Of a stretch of 64,000 nt of DNA, positions 42,704 through 51,742 are shown one piece after another (the first letter of the stretch is position 1; every line of letters starts with the position of its first letter). The stretch lies in contig NZ_JPVO01000046.1 of assembly GCF_000772955.1 (NCBI RefSeq), positions 92,760 through 156,759 on the forward strand. Reading direction: 5' to 3'. Both the position numbers and the translations under genes were made by a program. Source of the stretch: Ureibacillus sinduriensis BLB-1 = JCM 15800. Its GTDB lineage: Bacteria; Bacillota; Bacilli; Bacillales_A; Planococcaceae. The notes under the pieces were generated by a model, which searched no databases, was not told where the DNA came from, and saw only the letters and a program-made list of their open reading frames with translations.

Positions 42704-43177
42704 TTACTCAAACAATTGGACCTTTAGTTCTCGTTTTAACACATGCACCATCATCGAGTGTAATTGCCCACGGTGATGAAACAGATGCGCTTGCGTATCC
42801 AACAGCCATTCATATCGAGAGTGAGTCACCCCAAAGAACGAAGTCGTTTCCCGTAACAGCTCCTCTTCCTGCATAGATGCTATGCCTTCTTTTAAATAAG
42901 TATAGTTTACGATAAGGGCCTCGATAATAGCCGTTTTATTCTCTTCAGGTTCTGCCTCTGCATAAAATCGGTCAAGCTCTTCTTCAGAAGCGCCAGCTCC
43001 TATCAGGAAATCCGCTTTGCATAGAACCGATATGTGTGAAAGGAGTTCACCAATCGACCATTTATCCTCGTTCGGTTTAATTTTGAGCTCTTCTTCACTC
43101 AGACACTCTATTAGTTTGATAATAGAATCAACAGCCAAATCCATTTGTTTGATAATACCATTGGAATAGACATTCAT
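42704..43177 (-). CDS. DinB-like protein
   Basis: 157 residues forming the DinB four-helix bundle. The three metal-ligand His are probably in ELLSHISVL and HLFHHRGQLHSMM. Many members are thiol transferases using bacillithiol with a bound metal, but the reaction here is unknown. GGAGGATG precedes the ATG at 43177. A second DinB-fold gene lies at 44325. Confidence 0.85.
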   Translation of the reverse strand: MNVYSNGIIKQMDLAVDSIIKLIECLSEEELKIKPNEDKWSIGELLSHISVLCKADFLIGAGASEEELDRFYAEAEPEENKTAIIEALIVNYTYLKEGIASMQEEELLRETTSFFGVTHSRYEWLLDTQAHLFHHRGQLHSMMVHVLKRELKVQLFE

Positions 43178-43288
43178 ATATTACATCCTCCTTTTAGGAA
43201 TAATTTAACAATGGGCATATCAATTATTCTACAAGTACACCGGCTAATCCTTTATATAATTTAAAATTATTGTTAAGCAGTGTGTTGG

Positions 43289-43330
43289 CAAAAAAAAATC
43301 CATTTTAAGGTTACCTTCAAATGGATTTCT
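43289..43330 (-). terminator. Intrinsic terminator of the lipoprotein gene
   Basis: AAATCCATTT pairs with AAATGGATTT around a loop at about 43307-43318, with a long A run at its left (minus-strand T tract). Confidence 0.85.
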
Positions 43331-43383
43331 GTTTATTATCTAATTCCTTTTATACTATCGCATTATTTTCCCTCTCTTAATTA

Positions 43384-43755
43384 TTATTGAGCTATAACAT
43401 TATCAAAGGGGATTGATTCGCCATTTACTTGAACATCGATTGTATCGTGTTCACGATCTGTCGTTAAATAATATGTATTTTGTTTCACAACGCCAGCTTG
43501 TGGATTGGTTTCATTAAACTTTATTGTTACAGTATTCCCTTCTGTTTCCAAATTAGCTTCCACATCTCCTCTAGAATGAAAAACGATGTAGTATCCTTTT
43601 CCTCCGTCCGTGATTGATTGGAGTCTTACAGTGGCGTCAACCTTCTCTTGTACATTATTGGGTACATTTTCAATTTCGCTAAAGCTCAATGTTGATGAAT
43701 TGCATGCTGCCAAAATAGAAATTCCTAAGAGTGCCATTAAAACTATTTTCCTCAT
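43384..43755 (-). CDS. Small lipoprotein of unknown function
   Basis: 123 residues. Signal peptide with lipobox LAAC (ISILAACNSS, Cys18), so it should be a lipid-anchored extracytoplasmic protein. The mature part is beta-rich (VTIKFNETNPQAGVVKQNTY). It may bind or buffer something at the surface. AAAGGAG precedes the ATG. No family recognised. Confidence 0.75.
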   Translation of the reverse strand: MRKIVLMALLGISILAACNSSTLSFSEIENVPNNVQEKVDATVRLQSITDGGKGYYIVFHSRGDVEANLETEGNTVTIKFNETNPQAGVVKQNTYYLTTDREHDTIDVQVNGESIPFDNVIAQ

Positions 43756-43843
43756 CTTTCACACTCCTTTGCTTTATCATTTATTCCACACTTTTTCTTG
43801 TATGCTCAGAATATGTGAACGGTTCAGGATCGCTTTTCATCCC

Positions 43844-44104
43844 TCATTCCTCCTTTTGGGCTTCCTCATTCTTGCGGTTCTGCCGAATTCTGCTTAGGAA
43901 GAGAAACAGACTGACAGCAAGAAGGAGAAGTGGAATTCCCTGAACAAACAGAAAAGCCATGATCATTTCCGTCATGCTATCAGAAGCGTCCGCAGCCATA
44001 ATTGCTATGAAAAATGCTACTGGAAGGGCGAGCATGTTTACAAATATAGAGATAAATAAAAATACAGTTTCTATAGCGATTGATGATTTTTTTGGTTTTG
44101 TCAT
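43844..44104 (-). CDS. Small membrane protein
   Basis: 86 residues with two hydrophobic helices (IETVFLFISIFVNMLALPVA and MIMAFLFVQGIPLLLLAVSL) and a charged tail RQNRKNEEAQKEE. ATG at 44104 after GGAGG, twelve bases away; upstream in-frame codons are less likely. No family known. Resembles short DUF-type membrane proteins; function unknown. Confidence 0.65.
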   Translation of the reverse strand: MTKPKKSSIAIETVFLFISIFVNMLALPVAFFIAIMAADASDSMTEMIMAFLFVQGIPLLLLAVSLFLFLSRIRQNRKNEEAQKEE

Positions 44105-44163
44105 GGTTGATAAATACCTCCACTCTCTATACTCTAACATAAATTCCCATTTCCTTTCAAAGC

Positions 44164-44250
44164 TGTTCCGCAATCTGGCAACTCCCTTGAGGCGTAAGTT
44201 AAACTGTGTAGAGTCTACGAGGAATAAGACTGTGCCCGATTACTGAATAT
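44164..44250 (+). repeat. Two split fragments of the dispersed repeat
   Basis: GTTCCGCAATCTGGCAACTC (44164-44183) matches the left module, and GTGCCCGATTACTGAATATG (44232-44251) the right tail; they are separated by about 50 bases of other sequence, as if the repeat was split or rearranged. Confidence 0.5.
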
Positions 44251-44251
44251 G

Positions 44252-44281
44252 AAAAAAATCCTGTGCCAAAACACAGGATTA
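44252..44281 (-). terminator. Intrinsic terminator of the DUF1572 gene
   Basis: AATCCTGT (44258-44265) pairs with ACAGGATT (44273-44280), preceded by A7. Confidence 0.8.
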
Positions 44282-44324
44282 GATTATTAAGCGGATTCAA
44301 CCCTAAGGATTGCAAATTGAATCA

Positions 44325-44861
44325 TTACTGTTTATGTTTCTTCTGCATATTTTCCAAATATTTTTGAGAATATCCTTTCGGGATGCTCAGGGTCTTCCAA
44401 TGTTTATCTTTCACTTGCTTGCCGATATAGACGATTTGCCCTACATGATAGGCGTAATGCGCCATCTGTCGTTCAATCGCATCTATTACCGTATGGCTTT
44501 CACTGCGAATAGTGATCGTCCTCAATAAGTCCTGTTCCCCCAAATTACGCAATGCAGCAAAAAGTGTACCCCAGCCTTTTTCCCAAATTTCAATCATATT
44601 TTGCTTGGATGCAATTGTATTTTCAAACTCCTCATCGCGATTTCGATCGGGCTTTTCCCCGTCCGACGTTAAGAAGTCGGTCCATCTGGAAATCATATTT
44701 CCACCCATGTGCTTTACGATTACGGCAACACTATTCGATTCTTTATTATAAGACCAATGGATCTCCTCTTCCGATAGTTGATTTATTGTTTTATCTCCAA
44801 GTTCTTTGACACTTTTAAACCTCTCTTGCACTACTTTTAGATACACATGATCAATACTCAT
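44325..44861 (-). CDS. DUF1572 family DinB-fold protein
   Basis: 178 residues. SVAVIVKHMGGNMISRWTDF and ERQMAHYAYHVGQIVYIGKQ carry the His residues of the DinB bundle. The gene is closer to the DUF1572 family than to classic DinB. The start is the second ATG (44861), with GGGGGGA six bases before; the first ATG is against the site. Activity unknown; probably a metal-dependent thiol enzyme. Confidence 0.85.
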   Translation of the reverse strand: MSIDHVYLKVVQERFKSVKELGDKTINQLSEEEIHWSYNKESNSVAVIVKHMGGNMISRWTDFLTSDGEKPDRNRDEEFENTIASKQNMIEIWEKGWGTLFAALRNLGEQDLLRTITIRSESHTVIDAIERQMAHYAYHVGQIVYIGKQVKDKHWKTLSIPKGYSQKYLENMQKKHKQ

Positions 44862-44933
44862 CCTCATTCCCCCCGGTATTTAATGAAGTTCCCGTCCCCG
44901 AATTGCGGCATCATTCTTTTTCAAAGAGTTTCT

Positions 44934-45371
44934 TCATTTACTGTTATACAAAAATAATGAGAATAGCAGCAATACCAAAGCTATCAGTTTCCTTGCATCG
45001 ATGGGATGGGCCGTTCCGCCGAATAAACCGAAGTGGTCGATGATGGCGCCAAGCACAATTTGCCCGACAATGACCGCCATTAACGCAGCAGAGACGCCGA
45101 TTTTCGGAACGGCAATCACTTGGACCATCACAAAAAAGGCGCCCAACAAACCGCCCAACAATTGCCACTTTGGTACGGTAGAGATAGCAGAAATTTCCCC
45201 TCTGCCAAAAAATATTAAAATGAATAATAAAGCCAAGGTGCCAATAAAAAAACTAATAAAGGACCCCTCGATAACACCAACTTTTCTCCCTAACCCCCCA
45301 TTAATTTGACTTTGGACAGCAAGTGCCATACCGCCGATCATCGCCAGTAATGGAAAAATGAGTTTTATCAT
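44934..45371 (-). CDS. DMT family transporter, DUF606 (YdcZ-like)
   Basis: 145 residues with five transmembrane helices: AMIGGMALAVQSQINGGLGR is the family opening, and IVGQIVLGAIIDHFGLFGG its middle motif. The half-size DMT proteins usually work as dimers, moving unknown small molecules. Preceded by CGGGAG. Monocistronic. Confidence 0.88.
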   Translation of the reverse strand: MIKLIFPLLAMIGGMALAVQSQINGGLGRKVGVIEGSFISFFIGTLALLFILIFFGRGEISAISTVPKWQLLGGLLGAFFVMVQVIAVPKIGVSAALMAVIVGQIVLGAIIDHFGLFGGTAHPIDARKLIALVLLLFSLFLYNSK

Positions 45372-45486
45372 AATTTGAATCTCCCGAATTTCTTCTATAA
45401 AGGATACTATTAATCCTGAAATAGATTGTTATCTGTTTCTTATTTAGTAATTATAATTTGTATCCTAACTGATTTAAAGTATACAG

Positions 45487-45855
45487 CTACTCTTGAACAA
45501 AACTGCTATGTCCCGAGATTACTTGAACACCATTCTTTTGTTTTTGCCACACTCTTGTATAATACATTTCATCTTCCCTTTGTTTTCCTGCAACGGTGGC
45601 CTGTACCCTGGCCTTTGTTATTGTAACTGCACCATCTTCCAGTGAAATCACCTTTTGATTTATAAATTCAATATCCGTGATATTTACGATTCCCAACCGA
45701 TGAGAATTAAGATCGTCTTCCTTGGTTACGATTTGGCCAAAGGGACTAACAAATGTAAGATTATCGCTGATGAGGTTATCAAGACTTTCCACATTCCCCT
45801 CCACCATCGCTTGGCGCAATTTTTCTTCGTATTCATAAATGCAACTCTCTTCCAT
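45487..45855 (-). CDS. NTF2-like (SnoaL/DUF4440-type) protein
   Basis: 122 residues with the cone-shaped NTF2 fold: LRQAMVEGNVESLDNLISDN, LTFVSPFGQIVTKEDDL, and MYYTRVWQKQKNGVQVISGH. A catalytic base has not been identified, so it may be an isomerase, hydrolase or simply a binding protein. AAAGGAGGGG precedes the ATG. Confidence 0.8.
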   Translation of the reverse strand: MEESCIYEYEEKLRQAMVEGNVESLDNLISDNLTFVSPFGQIVTKEDDLNSHRLGIVNITDIEFINQKVISLEDGAVTITKARVQATVAGKQREDEMYYTRVWQKQKNGVQVISGHSSFVQE

Positions 45856-46052
45856 CCTGATGCCCCTCCTTTTCTCAATTCATGTCTCCCTAAGTAATTC
45901 GTTTCAATAAATAAAATCCCTTCTTTAGGTAATAAACATTGCTGATGTCACTTGTGATAAGTGATCATTTTGGATTGCTCAATATTTTAGTGATAAAATT
46001 GATGGATTCACAATTTGCATCCCCTAAAAATATGGAGAATAAAGGACTTTTG

Positions 46053-47013
46053 ATGATGAACCATTTATTTAGCCCCTTTGAATTTAAAGGATTGGAATTA
46101 AAAAACCGGTTAGTGATGCCCCCAATGTGCCAATATTCAGTGGAAAAGAAGGATGGCGTTGCAAACGACTGGCATTACTTGCACTATGTAAATCGAGCAA
46201 TAGGCGGAGCAGGTTTCATCATTATTGAAATGACCGATGTGGAGCCGGATGGTCGGATTACCGACTTTGACCTGCGCTTATGGTCGGATGAACAAATCCC
46301 TGTCCTGGCAAGAATTGTGGAAGCGTGCCACAAATACGGTGCAAAAGTGGGCATTCAAATTGCGCACGCAGGACGTAAAGCGGAGGATGCTGCCGTGCAA
46401 GTTACCTAGCGCGATTCCATTCGATGGAAATTCAAAAACACCGAGAGCCCTTTCTACTAACGAAGTGAAGGATATGGTCGAAAAGTTCCGCAAGGCGGTT
46501 CAACGTGCCGTTCAAGCAGGGGTGGATGCCATTGAGATTAACGGTGCCCACGGCAATTTAATCCATCAATTCCACTCCCCTTTAACAAATAAACGGGATG
46601 ATGTATATGGGAAGGATTTAACACGGTTTGGAAGAGAAGTGCTCCAAGCGGCCAAAAGTGAAATGCCTTCAGGTATGCCCTTGATTATGCGTATCTCTGC
46701 CCAAGAGTATGTGGAAGGTGGATACGGAATCAAAGAAAGCATCGAAATGGCCAAACAATATCAACAGGTAGGAGTGGATATTTTCCATATCTCCTCAGGT
46801 GGAGAAGGACAGATCTCTGCATCGGGAAGACCGGGTACACATGCCGCTTACCAGGTTCCACTAGCACGGGATATTAAACAAGCTCTTGGCGTTCCTGTGA
46901 TAGCCGTCGGACGATTGGACGACCCGATTTTGGCAAATGCCGTTATCGGGAATGAAGATGCCGATCTTGTAGCGGTTGGACGCGGCATGCTAAGAAACCT
47001 AAAGCTTCACTAA
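46053..47013 (+). pseudogene. namA: Disrupted NADPH dehydrogenase, old yellow enzyme (namA/yqjM)
   Basis: The gene encodes an old yellow enzyme: RLVMPPMCQYS (Cys near 26), GIQIAHAGRKA, then NGAHGNLIHQFHSPLTNKRD and ADLVAVGRGMLRN. The first part (46053-46409) ends early at TAG 46407. The rest resumes in another frame from about 46404 (LPSAIPFDGN) to a stop at 47013. A one-base insertion or two-base deletion at GTTACCTAG would explain it. The end after RGMLRN is also wrong, because IS-derived DNA begins there. The enzyme is no longer made whole. AAAGGAC precedes the start. Confidence 0.88.
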
Positions 47014-47130
47014 TTGAAGTTTGAATTCTGGTGTAAAAGTTCGACGTTGACGTGACATAGTAGCACGCTCCCTTAGGTTAGTATGTTTAGTGTATTAGCC
47101 CTTATATCATCTGTCCAACTTAGTGTAGCC
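47002..47130 (-). mobile_element. Remnant of an IS3-family element (left end and transposase start)
   Basis: On the minus strand, ATG at 47058 after CTAAGGGAG begins MSRQRRTFTPEFKLQLVKL, the opening of an IS3-family OrfA transposase subunit, and then the match stops against namA coding DNA. Upstream, CTACACTAAGTTGGACAG near 47112-47129 looks like a terminal inverted repeat of such elements. Only about 125 bases remain. The other end of the element and the end of namA are lost, as expected from a deletion next to the insertion. Confidence 0.75.
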
Positions 47131-47248
47131 GATTCATTCCTTTTGTAATAAGAAAGAAGAATGAAGGATTGTTTTGGCCCAATCCGTTAGGTGATTTTAT
47201 AAATTCAAAGATTAGTCTACCATCTGTAAATTTCATTTCTGTCTTTTT

Positions 47249-48526
47249 CTATTTTTTCTCTATCATGTTTTCTCTAATGCTGTTTAGTGTTAGTCTGGAA
47301 TGTTGTATTGTATTTTTAAATGATGCACAGGTATGTTCTCCAAGATGATAATACTTTAAAATATCCGTATCCTTCAGAATATTTCCTGTCAAGATACATA
47401 ATACCGATTCTTCTTTATCAATTACTTGCTTAGAAACTAAATTACGTATTCCGGCGATTGTTGCTGCTGAGGCAGGTTCACAACCAATACCACTTCTATC
47501 AATAACAGCTTTTGCGTCAAGAATTTCCTCATCCGTTACTGAAATTGTAATCCCTCGTGTTTGGATTAGAGTATGTAACGCTTTTTTCCAGCTTGGTGGA
47601 TTACCAATATTCAACGCGGAAGCTCGAGTGTATGGAAAAGGCTCAGGGGTAAGTTCCCTTTTTTCTTGAGATACCATTTTATGAAATGGGCTGGCACCCT
47701 CTGCTTGAACAATTGCCACTCGTGGCATCTTATTTATTAATCCTAGTGTAAATAAATCATGTAATCCTTTACCTAATGCTGTTGCATTACTTAAAGCTCC
47801 ACCAGGAACGATTATCCATTCAGGTAATTCCCAGTTCAAATACTGCGCGATTTCATAAATGATACTTTTTTGCCCTTCAATTCTAAATGGATTAATTGAA
47901 TTACATACATATAATCCAAGATCATTGCTATGTTTCTCTAAAAATTGTATGCCATCGTCATAAGTCCCCACAAAACTAAATACTTTTGCACCATAAGATA
48001 CTGTCTGTAGGACTTTATTTAAAGATATATCTTTATCTGGAACGAAAACATAAGAATCTGCATTAGCAATCGAAGCATACATCGCTAAGGAAGATGAAGT
48101 ATTTCCAGTTGAAGTACAAGTAAATTTCTTATATCCTAAGGATTTACCATGAGAAACAGCAACAGTCATACCGTTATCCTTAAATGAACCACTAGGGTTC
48201 TCACTTTGTGCTTTTACAAAAACTTGTTTAAGACCGGTATAATTCTGTAGTAATTCTGAAGTATATAACCCTGTATTCCCTTCATATTTTGTGACAATAC
48301 AGTTGTCAGGTAACTCAGGAAAGATTAACTCTTTGTACCTCCATACCCCACTCGCATAAGGCGTCATACGTTCAGAAAGTCGTTCTTTAAATAAATGTTT
48401 CAATAAGTCAGCATCGTATCGTTGGAAATCATGCACTATATCAAGTAGCCCACCACAGGTACAATGATATTCAAACTCGCTAGAAGACGATTCCTTACCA
48501 CAGTCAATACATATAAATTTCATCAT
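47249..48526 (-). CDS. Threonine-synthase-like PLP enzyme
   Basis: 425 residues of the fold-type II PLP enzymes. An N-terminal zinc ribbon (C6, C9, C22, C24) is followed by the PLP lysine in NPSGSFKDNGMTVAV, the phosphate-binding loop STGNTSSSLAMYA, and GNILKDTD near the end. Threonine synthases normally have SFKDRG, and this has SFKDNG, so the substrate may differ. The divergent LysR at 48683 probably controls it. A weak ribosome site is present. It could make threonine from O-phosphohomoserine or act on another phospho-amino acid. Confidence 0.82.
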   Translation of the reverse strand: MMKFICIDCGKESSSSEFEYHCTCGGLLDIVHDFQRYDADLLKHLFKERLSERMTPYASGVWRYKELIFPELPDNCIVTKYEGNTGLYTSELLQNYTGLKQVFVKAQSENPSGSFKDNGMTVAVSHGKSLGYKKFTCTSTGNTSSSLAMYASIANADSYVFVPDKDISLNKVLQTVSYGAKVFSFVGTYDDGIQFLEKHSNDLGLYVCNSINPFRIEGQKSIIYEIAQYLNWELPEWIIVPGGALSNATALGKGLHDLFTLGLINKMPRVAIVQAEGASPFHKMVSQEKRELTPEPFPYTRASALNIGNPPSWKKALHTLIQTRGITISVTDEEILDAKAVIDRSGIGCEPASAATIAGIRNLVSKQVIDKEESVLCILTGNILKDTDILKYYHLGEHTCASFKNTIQHSRLTLNSIRENMIEKK

Positions 48527-48682
48527 TACTAGGGCACCAATCTAGTCCCTTTTCACCTCTCAAAAAGAAAATTTTATTGCGAATCAGTTTTTGTAATCTT
48601 AGAATAAAGGAGACCTATCGATAAATCTAATATATATTTATTTAATATTAATAACTTTTATTTATGAATATAGAGGTGTAAA

Positions 48683-49573
48683 ATGAATCTTCATGCATTG
48701 AGGCTATTTCACATAGTAGCTGAAAAAGGCAATGTTACTCGTGCTGCTGAGGAGCTTAATATAAGTCAGCCTGCAGTAACAGCACAAATCAAAAAATTAG
48801 AACAAGAGATTGGTATAATTTTATTAGCTCCAAGGGGCAGAGGAATTTTATTAACTGAAGCAGGGATTCAACTTGCTAAACACACTAAAAGATTGTTTTC
48901 GCTTGAAGCAGAAATTGAATCCTATATTGAACAATATAAAAATGGTTCTATTGGAAAGCTTCGAATTGTCGCAACATATCTTCCAGCAAATTTTCTGCTA
49001 CCAAAATGGCTAGCGAGGTACAAACAAAGATATCCCGATGTTGAAGTAGAATTAACCACTACTAATTCGCTTAAAGCGATTGATCAATTAATTAATTATC
49101 AAGCAGAAATAGCTTTCATTGGTGGGAGAAGAGAGTCCCATCCATTAATAAACAGGAGGGAATTATTTGAAGATGAAATGTGGTTTGTAGTACATAAAAA
49201 TCATAAGTTTGCTTCAAATAAGGTTACTTTAGCACAAATTGTACGAGAGCCATTTGTGTTTCGAGAGGAGGGCAGTTCTGTACGTGAAAAGTTAGTTTCG
49301 TTATGTAAAATAAACAACGTAAATCAACCGACTGTTGGATTACAAATTAATGGATTAAATGAAACGATTAGGGCTGTTATGGAAGGTTACGGAGTTACCT
49401 TTGTTTCATCTCTGGAAGTAAAAGAATATATTGCTTGTGGCGACGTAGCAAAAGTTAATGTAGATGGGATTGAGTTGAAAAACCCTATCTCAATTTGCAC
49501 GAGAAAAGGAGATGGACTTTCAATGCCTGCACATCATGTAATACAAATGGTTATTAATGAGGTTAATAATTAA
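48683..49573 (+). CDS. LysR family transcriptional regulator
   Basis: 296 residues: N-terminal winged helix ALRLFHIVAEKGNVTRAAEE and LNISQPAVTAQIKKLEQEIG, then the periplasmic-binding-type co-inducer domain (AEIAFIGGRRESHPLI and EGYGVTFVSSLEVKEY). Divergent from the threonine-synthase-like gene, sharing a 156-base gap; likely activator of it. Ligand may be the substrate or an amino acid. GAGGTG precedes the ATG. Confidence 0.92.
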   Translation: MNLHALRLFHIVAEKGNVTRAAEELNISQPAVTAQIKKLEQEIGIILLAPRGRGILLTEAGIQLAKHTKRLFSLEAEIESYIEQYKNGSIGKLRIVATYLPANFLLPKWLARYKQRYPDVEVELTTTNSLKAIDQLINYQAEIAFIGGRRESHPLINRRELFEDEMWFVVHKNHKFASNKVTLAQIVREPFVFREEGSSVREKLVSLCKINNVNQPTVGLQINGLNETIRAVMEGYGVTFVSSLEVKEYIACGDVAKVNVDGIELKNPISICTRKGDGLSMPAHHVIQMVINEVNN

Positions 49574-49612
49574 CTCGTATTTTAATTATATTTACGGGAG
49601 CGATTGTAAAAA

Positions 49613-49759
49613 GGAAACAATAAAGAAGAGTCTTCAAAGGGAGACCCCTTTAACAAAAATGGAATGTATGATGGATACCTTATCGTAATGAAAATCGACT
49701 TGTCCAATCCAGAAATTGGCTTAGCGTATATTTTCCGCGTTTTTCTGCCGGAACCTTAA
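49613..49759 (+). pseudogene. Possible short gene remnant
   Basis: An open frame of about 48 codons with no good start, ending TAA 49757-49759, reads GMYDGYLIVMKIDLSNPEIG and then IFRVFLPEP. It looks like a C-terminal fragment of a real protein but is too short to classify. The remaining 49760-49911 holds a repeat copy. Confidence 0.3.
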
Positions 49760-49803
49760 TCTTATGCATATAAAAGTGGGATTTATGCATTCTTTTACTC
49801 CAT

Positions 49804-49882
49804 TAAATGGCCCTATTCATGAATAAATACACAATTCTACTCAACAATTGCGCCCGATTGTGGAATAAGCTACTCAGCAAAG
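49804..49882 (+). repeat. Dispersed hairpin repeat, full-length copy
   Basis: TAAATGGCCCTATTCATGAA, TAAATACACAATTCTACTCA, ACAATTGCGCCCGATTGTGG, AATAAGCTACTCAGCAAAGT: near-consensus with extended tail. Confidence 0.9.
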
Positions 49883-49911
49883 TATAATTTATTTTCAGCT
49901 TGATTTTATAT

Positions 49912-50493
49912 TCATTTTTCAGTTTCATAAGGGTATGATTTGATATTATGTGACCAGTACATCGGTTCAATCGCATACTCATAGACATATGTAAACTCGT
50001 TCATTCTTCTAGCCTTAACGAATCCGTGAGCAATACCAAAAGCTTCAAATGCTTTATCTAAATCGCTCTCTTCTTTTAGCCATAATTTAACCGCTGCGAG
50101 TTCACCATCTTTAAATATAACCCGCGCATCTTCAAAAGATTCTGACGGCTGTAGCCAATAATAATCTGCATAATCCGATTGTCCTTCTATAAATAGGAAA
50201 CGCCCATTTTCATATGCTTGTTCACCCGTTGCTATCGGAAACTTAGCAAGAACCTCTTCTTTTGATAATGGAGTAATTTCAGACACTTCGGGATCAGGTT
50301 TAATATCATGATAATTCACTTCCACTGGTTGCACAGTTGGGACCATTTTTTTCACAGCTACATATTCTGTCTGTTCTAATATAAATCCACCAACTGTTCC
50401 TATACCACAGACTACCGCTAGGATTCCTCCTACCCATTTCCACTTTTTTATAATTGAACACCCCCGCCATCCCCCTTTTCTTACGTATATCAT
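49912..50493 (-). CDS. Membrane-anchored hypothetical protein
   Basis: Up to 193 residues. A signal-anchor helix (WVGGILAVVCGIGTVGGFIL) precedes an extracytoplasmic domain with KEEVLAKFPIATGEQAYENG and RFLFIEGQSDYADYYWLQPS. The start is uncertain: the ATG at 50493 lacks a ribosome site, while GGGGGTG sits just before an in-frame ATT near the helix. Family unknown. Confidence 0.6.
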   Translation of the reverse strand: MIYVRKGGWRGCSIIKKWKWVGGILAVVCGIGTVGGFILEQTEYVAVKKMVPTVQPVEVNYHDIKPDPEVSEITPLSKEEVLAKFPIATGEQAYENGRFLFIEGQSDYADYYWLQPSESFEDARVIFKDGELAAVKLWLKEESDLDKAFEAFGIAHGFVKARRMNEFTYVYEYAIEPMYWSHNIKSYPYETEK

Positions 50494-50611
50494 AATTATT
50501 CTAGAAGTGTTGTAAATATTTATTGAATGATTTGGTTTTGGTTTATCGATAGGTGATAAGTATTAGTGGTCGAATATGTATCCTTACTAGACAAATAAAA
50601 AAGACCATTAT

Positions 50612-50668
50612 AAATGGCCCTACTTCAACAAACGCGCCCGATTGTTGAAGATCGTTCCTCAACATAGC
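50612..50668 (+). repeat. Dispersed hairpin repeat copy
   Basis: AAATGGCCCTACTTCAACAA, ACGCGCCCGATTGTTGAAGA, TCGTTCCTCAACATAG: core and tail in the common orientation; the central part is shorter than in the long copies. Confidence 0.85.
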
Positions 50669-50712
50669 TACCAGTAAGTGCAACAAATAAATTTATTTCA
50701 TTGACCTATCCT

Positions 50713-51639
50713 CTATAATTTATTAATAATCTGTTTATGCTTTTTCTCCCATTGTCTTTCGATATAACTTGTGCCAAAAAGAATCCCAGTCACAATAAAC
50801 ACAAAACCAATTAATTGTGAAGCTGTAATTTTTTCATTTAAGAAAAGAGCCGAGAATGTAAGACCAAAAAACGGAACAAAGTTATTAAAGATGACTGTTT
50901 GTCCTGCACCTATTTGTTTAATAGCTTCATTAAAAACGATATATCCAACACCTGTTGCCACAATACCTGAAACGATAAATAAGAAGTAAATAAATAAAGG
51001 GGCTGATGTCATTGCTTCGACTCCCCCAGGTTCAGTAATAAAACTAATTACCAATAAACCAATTGAGCCTGCTAAAAACATTACCGTTGTTACCTGTTTT
51101 GAATCAAGTGTTGCTGTCGCTTTTTTTACAAAAATAAAACTAATGGCTTGAACAAGCATAGCAATAAATAAATACAATTCACCTCGAGAAAATTGCATAG
51201 CACCGAATGAACTGCCTTGAATAAAAAAGACACCCGTTAATCCTAGGATAATACCTATCAATCTCCACCTTGTTAATTGTTCACCCAAAAAGATGACGGA
51301 AAGTAATACTGTTGTAAGCGGTACTAATGCAAGAATTAAAGAAGCATTAGAGGCGTCAATCATTGTTAAACCTACAGCCATAAATAAATGATGTAGAATT
51401 ACACCAAATACCATTCCAAGTAGTGTATAAAGCCATTCTCTTTTCGATAAACGACGAAAAGATTTTCTAATAATGATGATGCTTAAAGCTGTAATACCAG
51501 CTATCATAATTCGAAATGCAGTCATTGTTTGAGGAGGTAAATCTTCCACCAAAACTTTAATTATAACAACATTGAGTCCCCAAAGAACCATGATAAAAAA
51601 CACTAATCCATAAGTAAGTAATAATCGTTTTTGATTCAT
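50713..51639 (-). CDS. EamA/DMT family transporter
   Basis: 308 residues with ten transmembrane helices in two EamA repeats: VVIIKVLVEDLPPQTMTAFR and FLGEQLTRWRLIGIILGLTG, then VFNEAIKQIGAGQTVIFNNF and FLNEKITASQLIGFVFIVTG. Likely exports amino acids or other metabolites. AATTGGAGGAGAG precedes the ATG. A second EamA gene lies directly upstream, on the same strand, but in a separate position. Confidence 0.93.
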   Translation of the reverse strand: MNQKRLLLTYGLVFFIMVLWGLNVVIIKVLVEDLPPQTMTAFRIMIAGITALSIIIIRKSFRRLSKREWLYTLLGMVFGVILHHLFMAVGLTMIDASNASLILALVPLTTVLLSVIFLGEQLTRWRLIGIILGLTGVFFIQGSSFGAMQFSRGELYLFIAMLVQAISFIFVKKATATLDSKQVTTVMFLAGSIGLLVISFITEPGGVEAMTSAPLFIYFLFIVSGIVATGVGYIVFNEAIKQIGAGQTVIFNNFVPFFGLTFSALFLNEKITASQLIGFVFIVTGILFGTSYIERQWEKKHKQIINKL

Positions 51640-51742
51640 AAGCTCTCCTCCAATTTTTCTCTGCCCTAAAAATTAGACCTCGTATCTAAAACATATAAAA
51701 TATAAAACAGTATGAAACCAACGCCTCACACTGTTTTTAAAG

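Noticed and set aside
43756..44830. Several plus-strand frames opposite lipoprotein and DinB-fold genes
   Set aside because: They are shadows of minus-strand genes with better ribosome sites and recognisable families.
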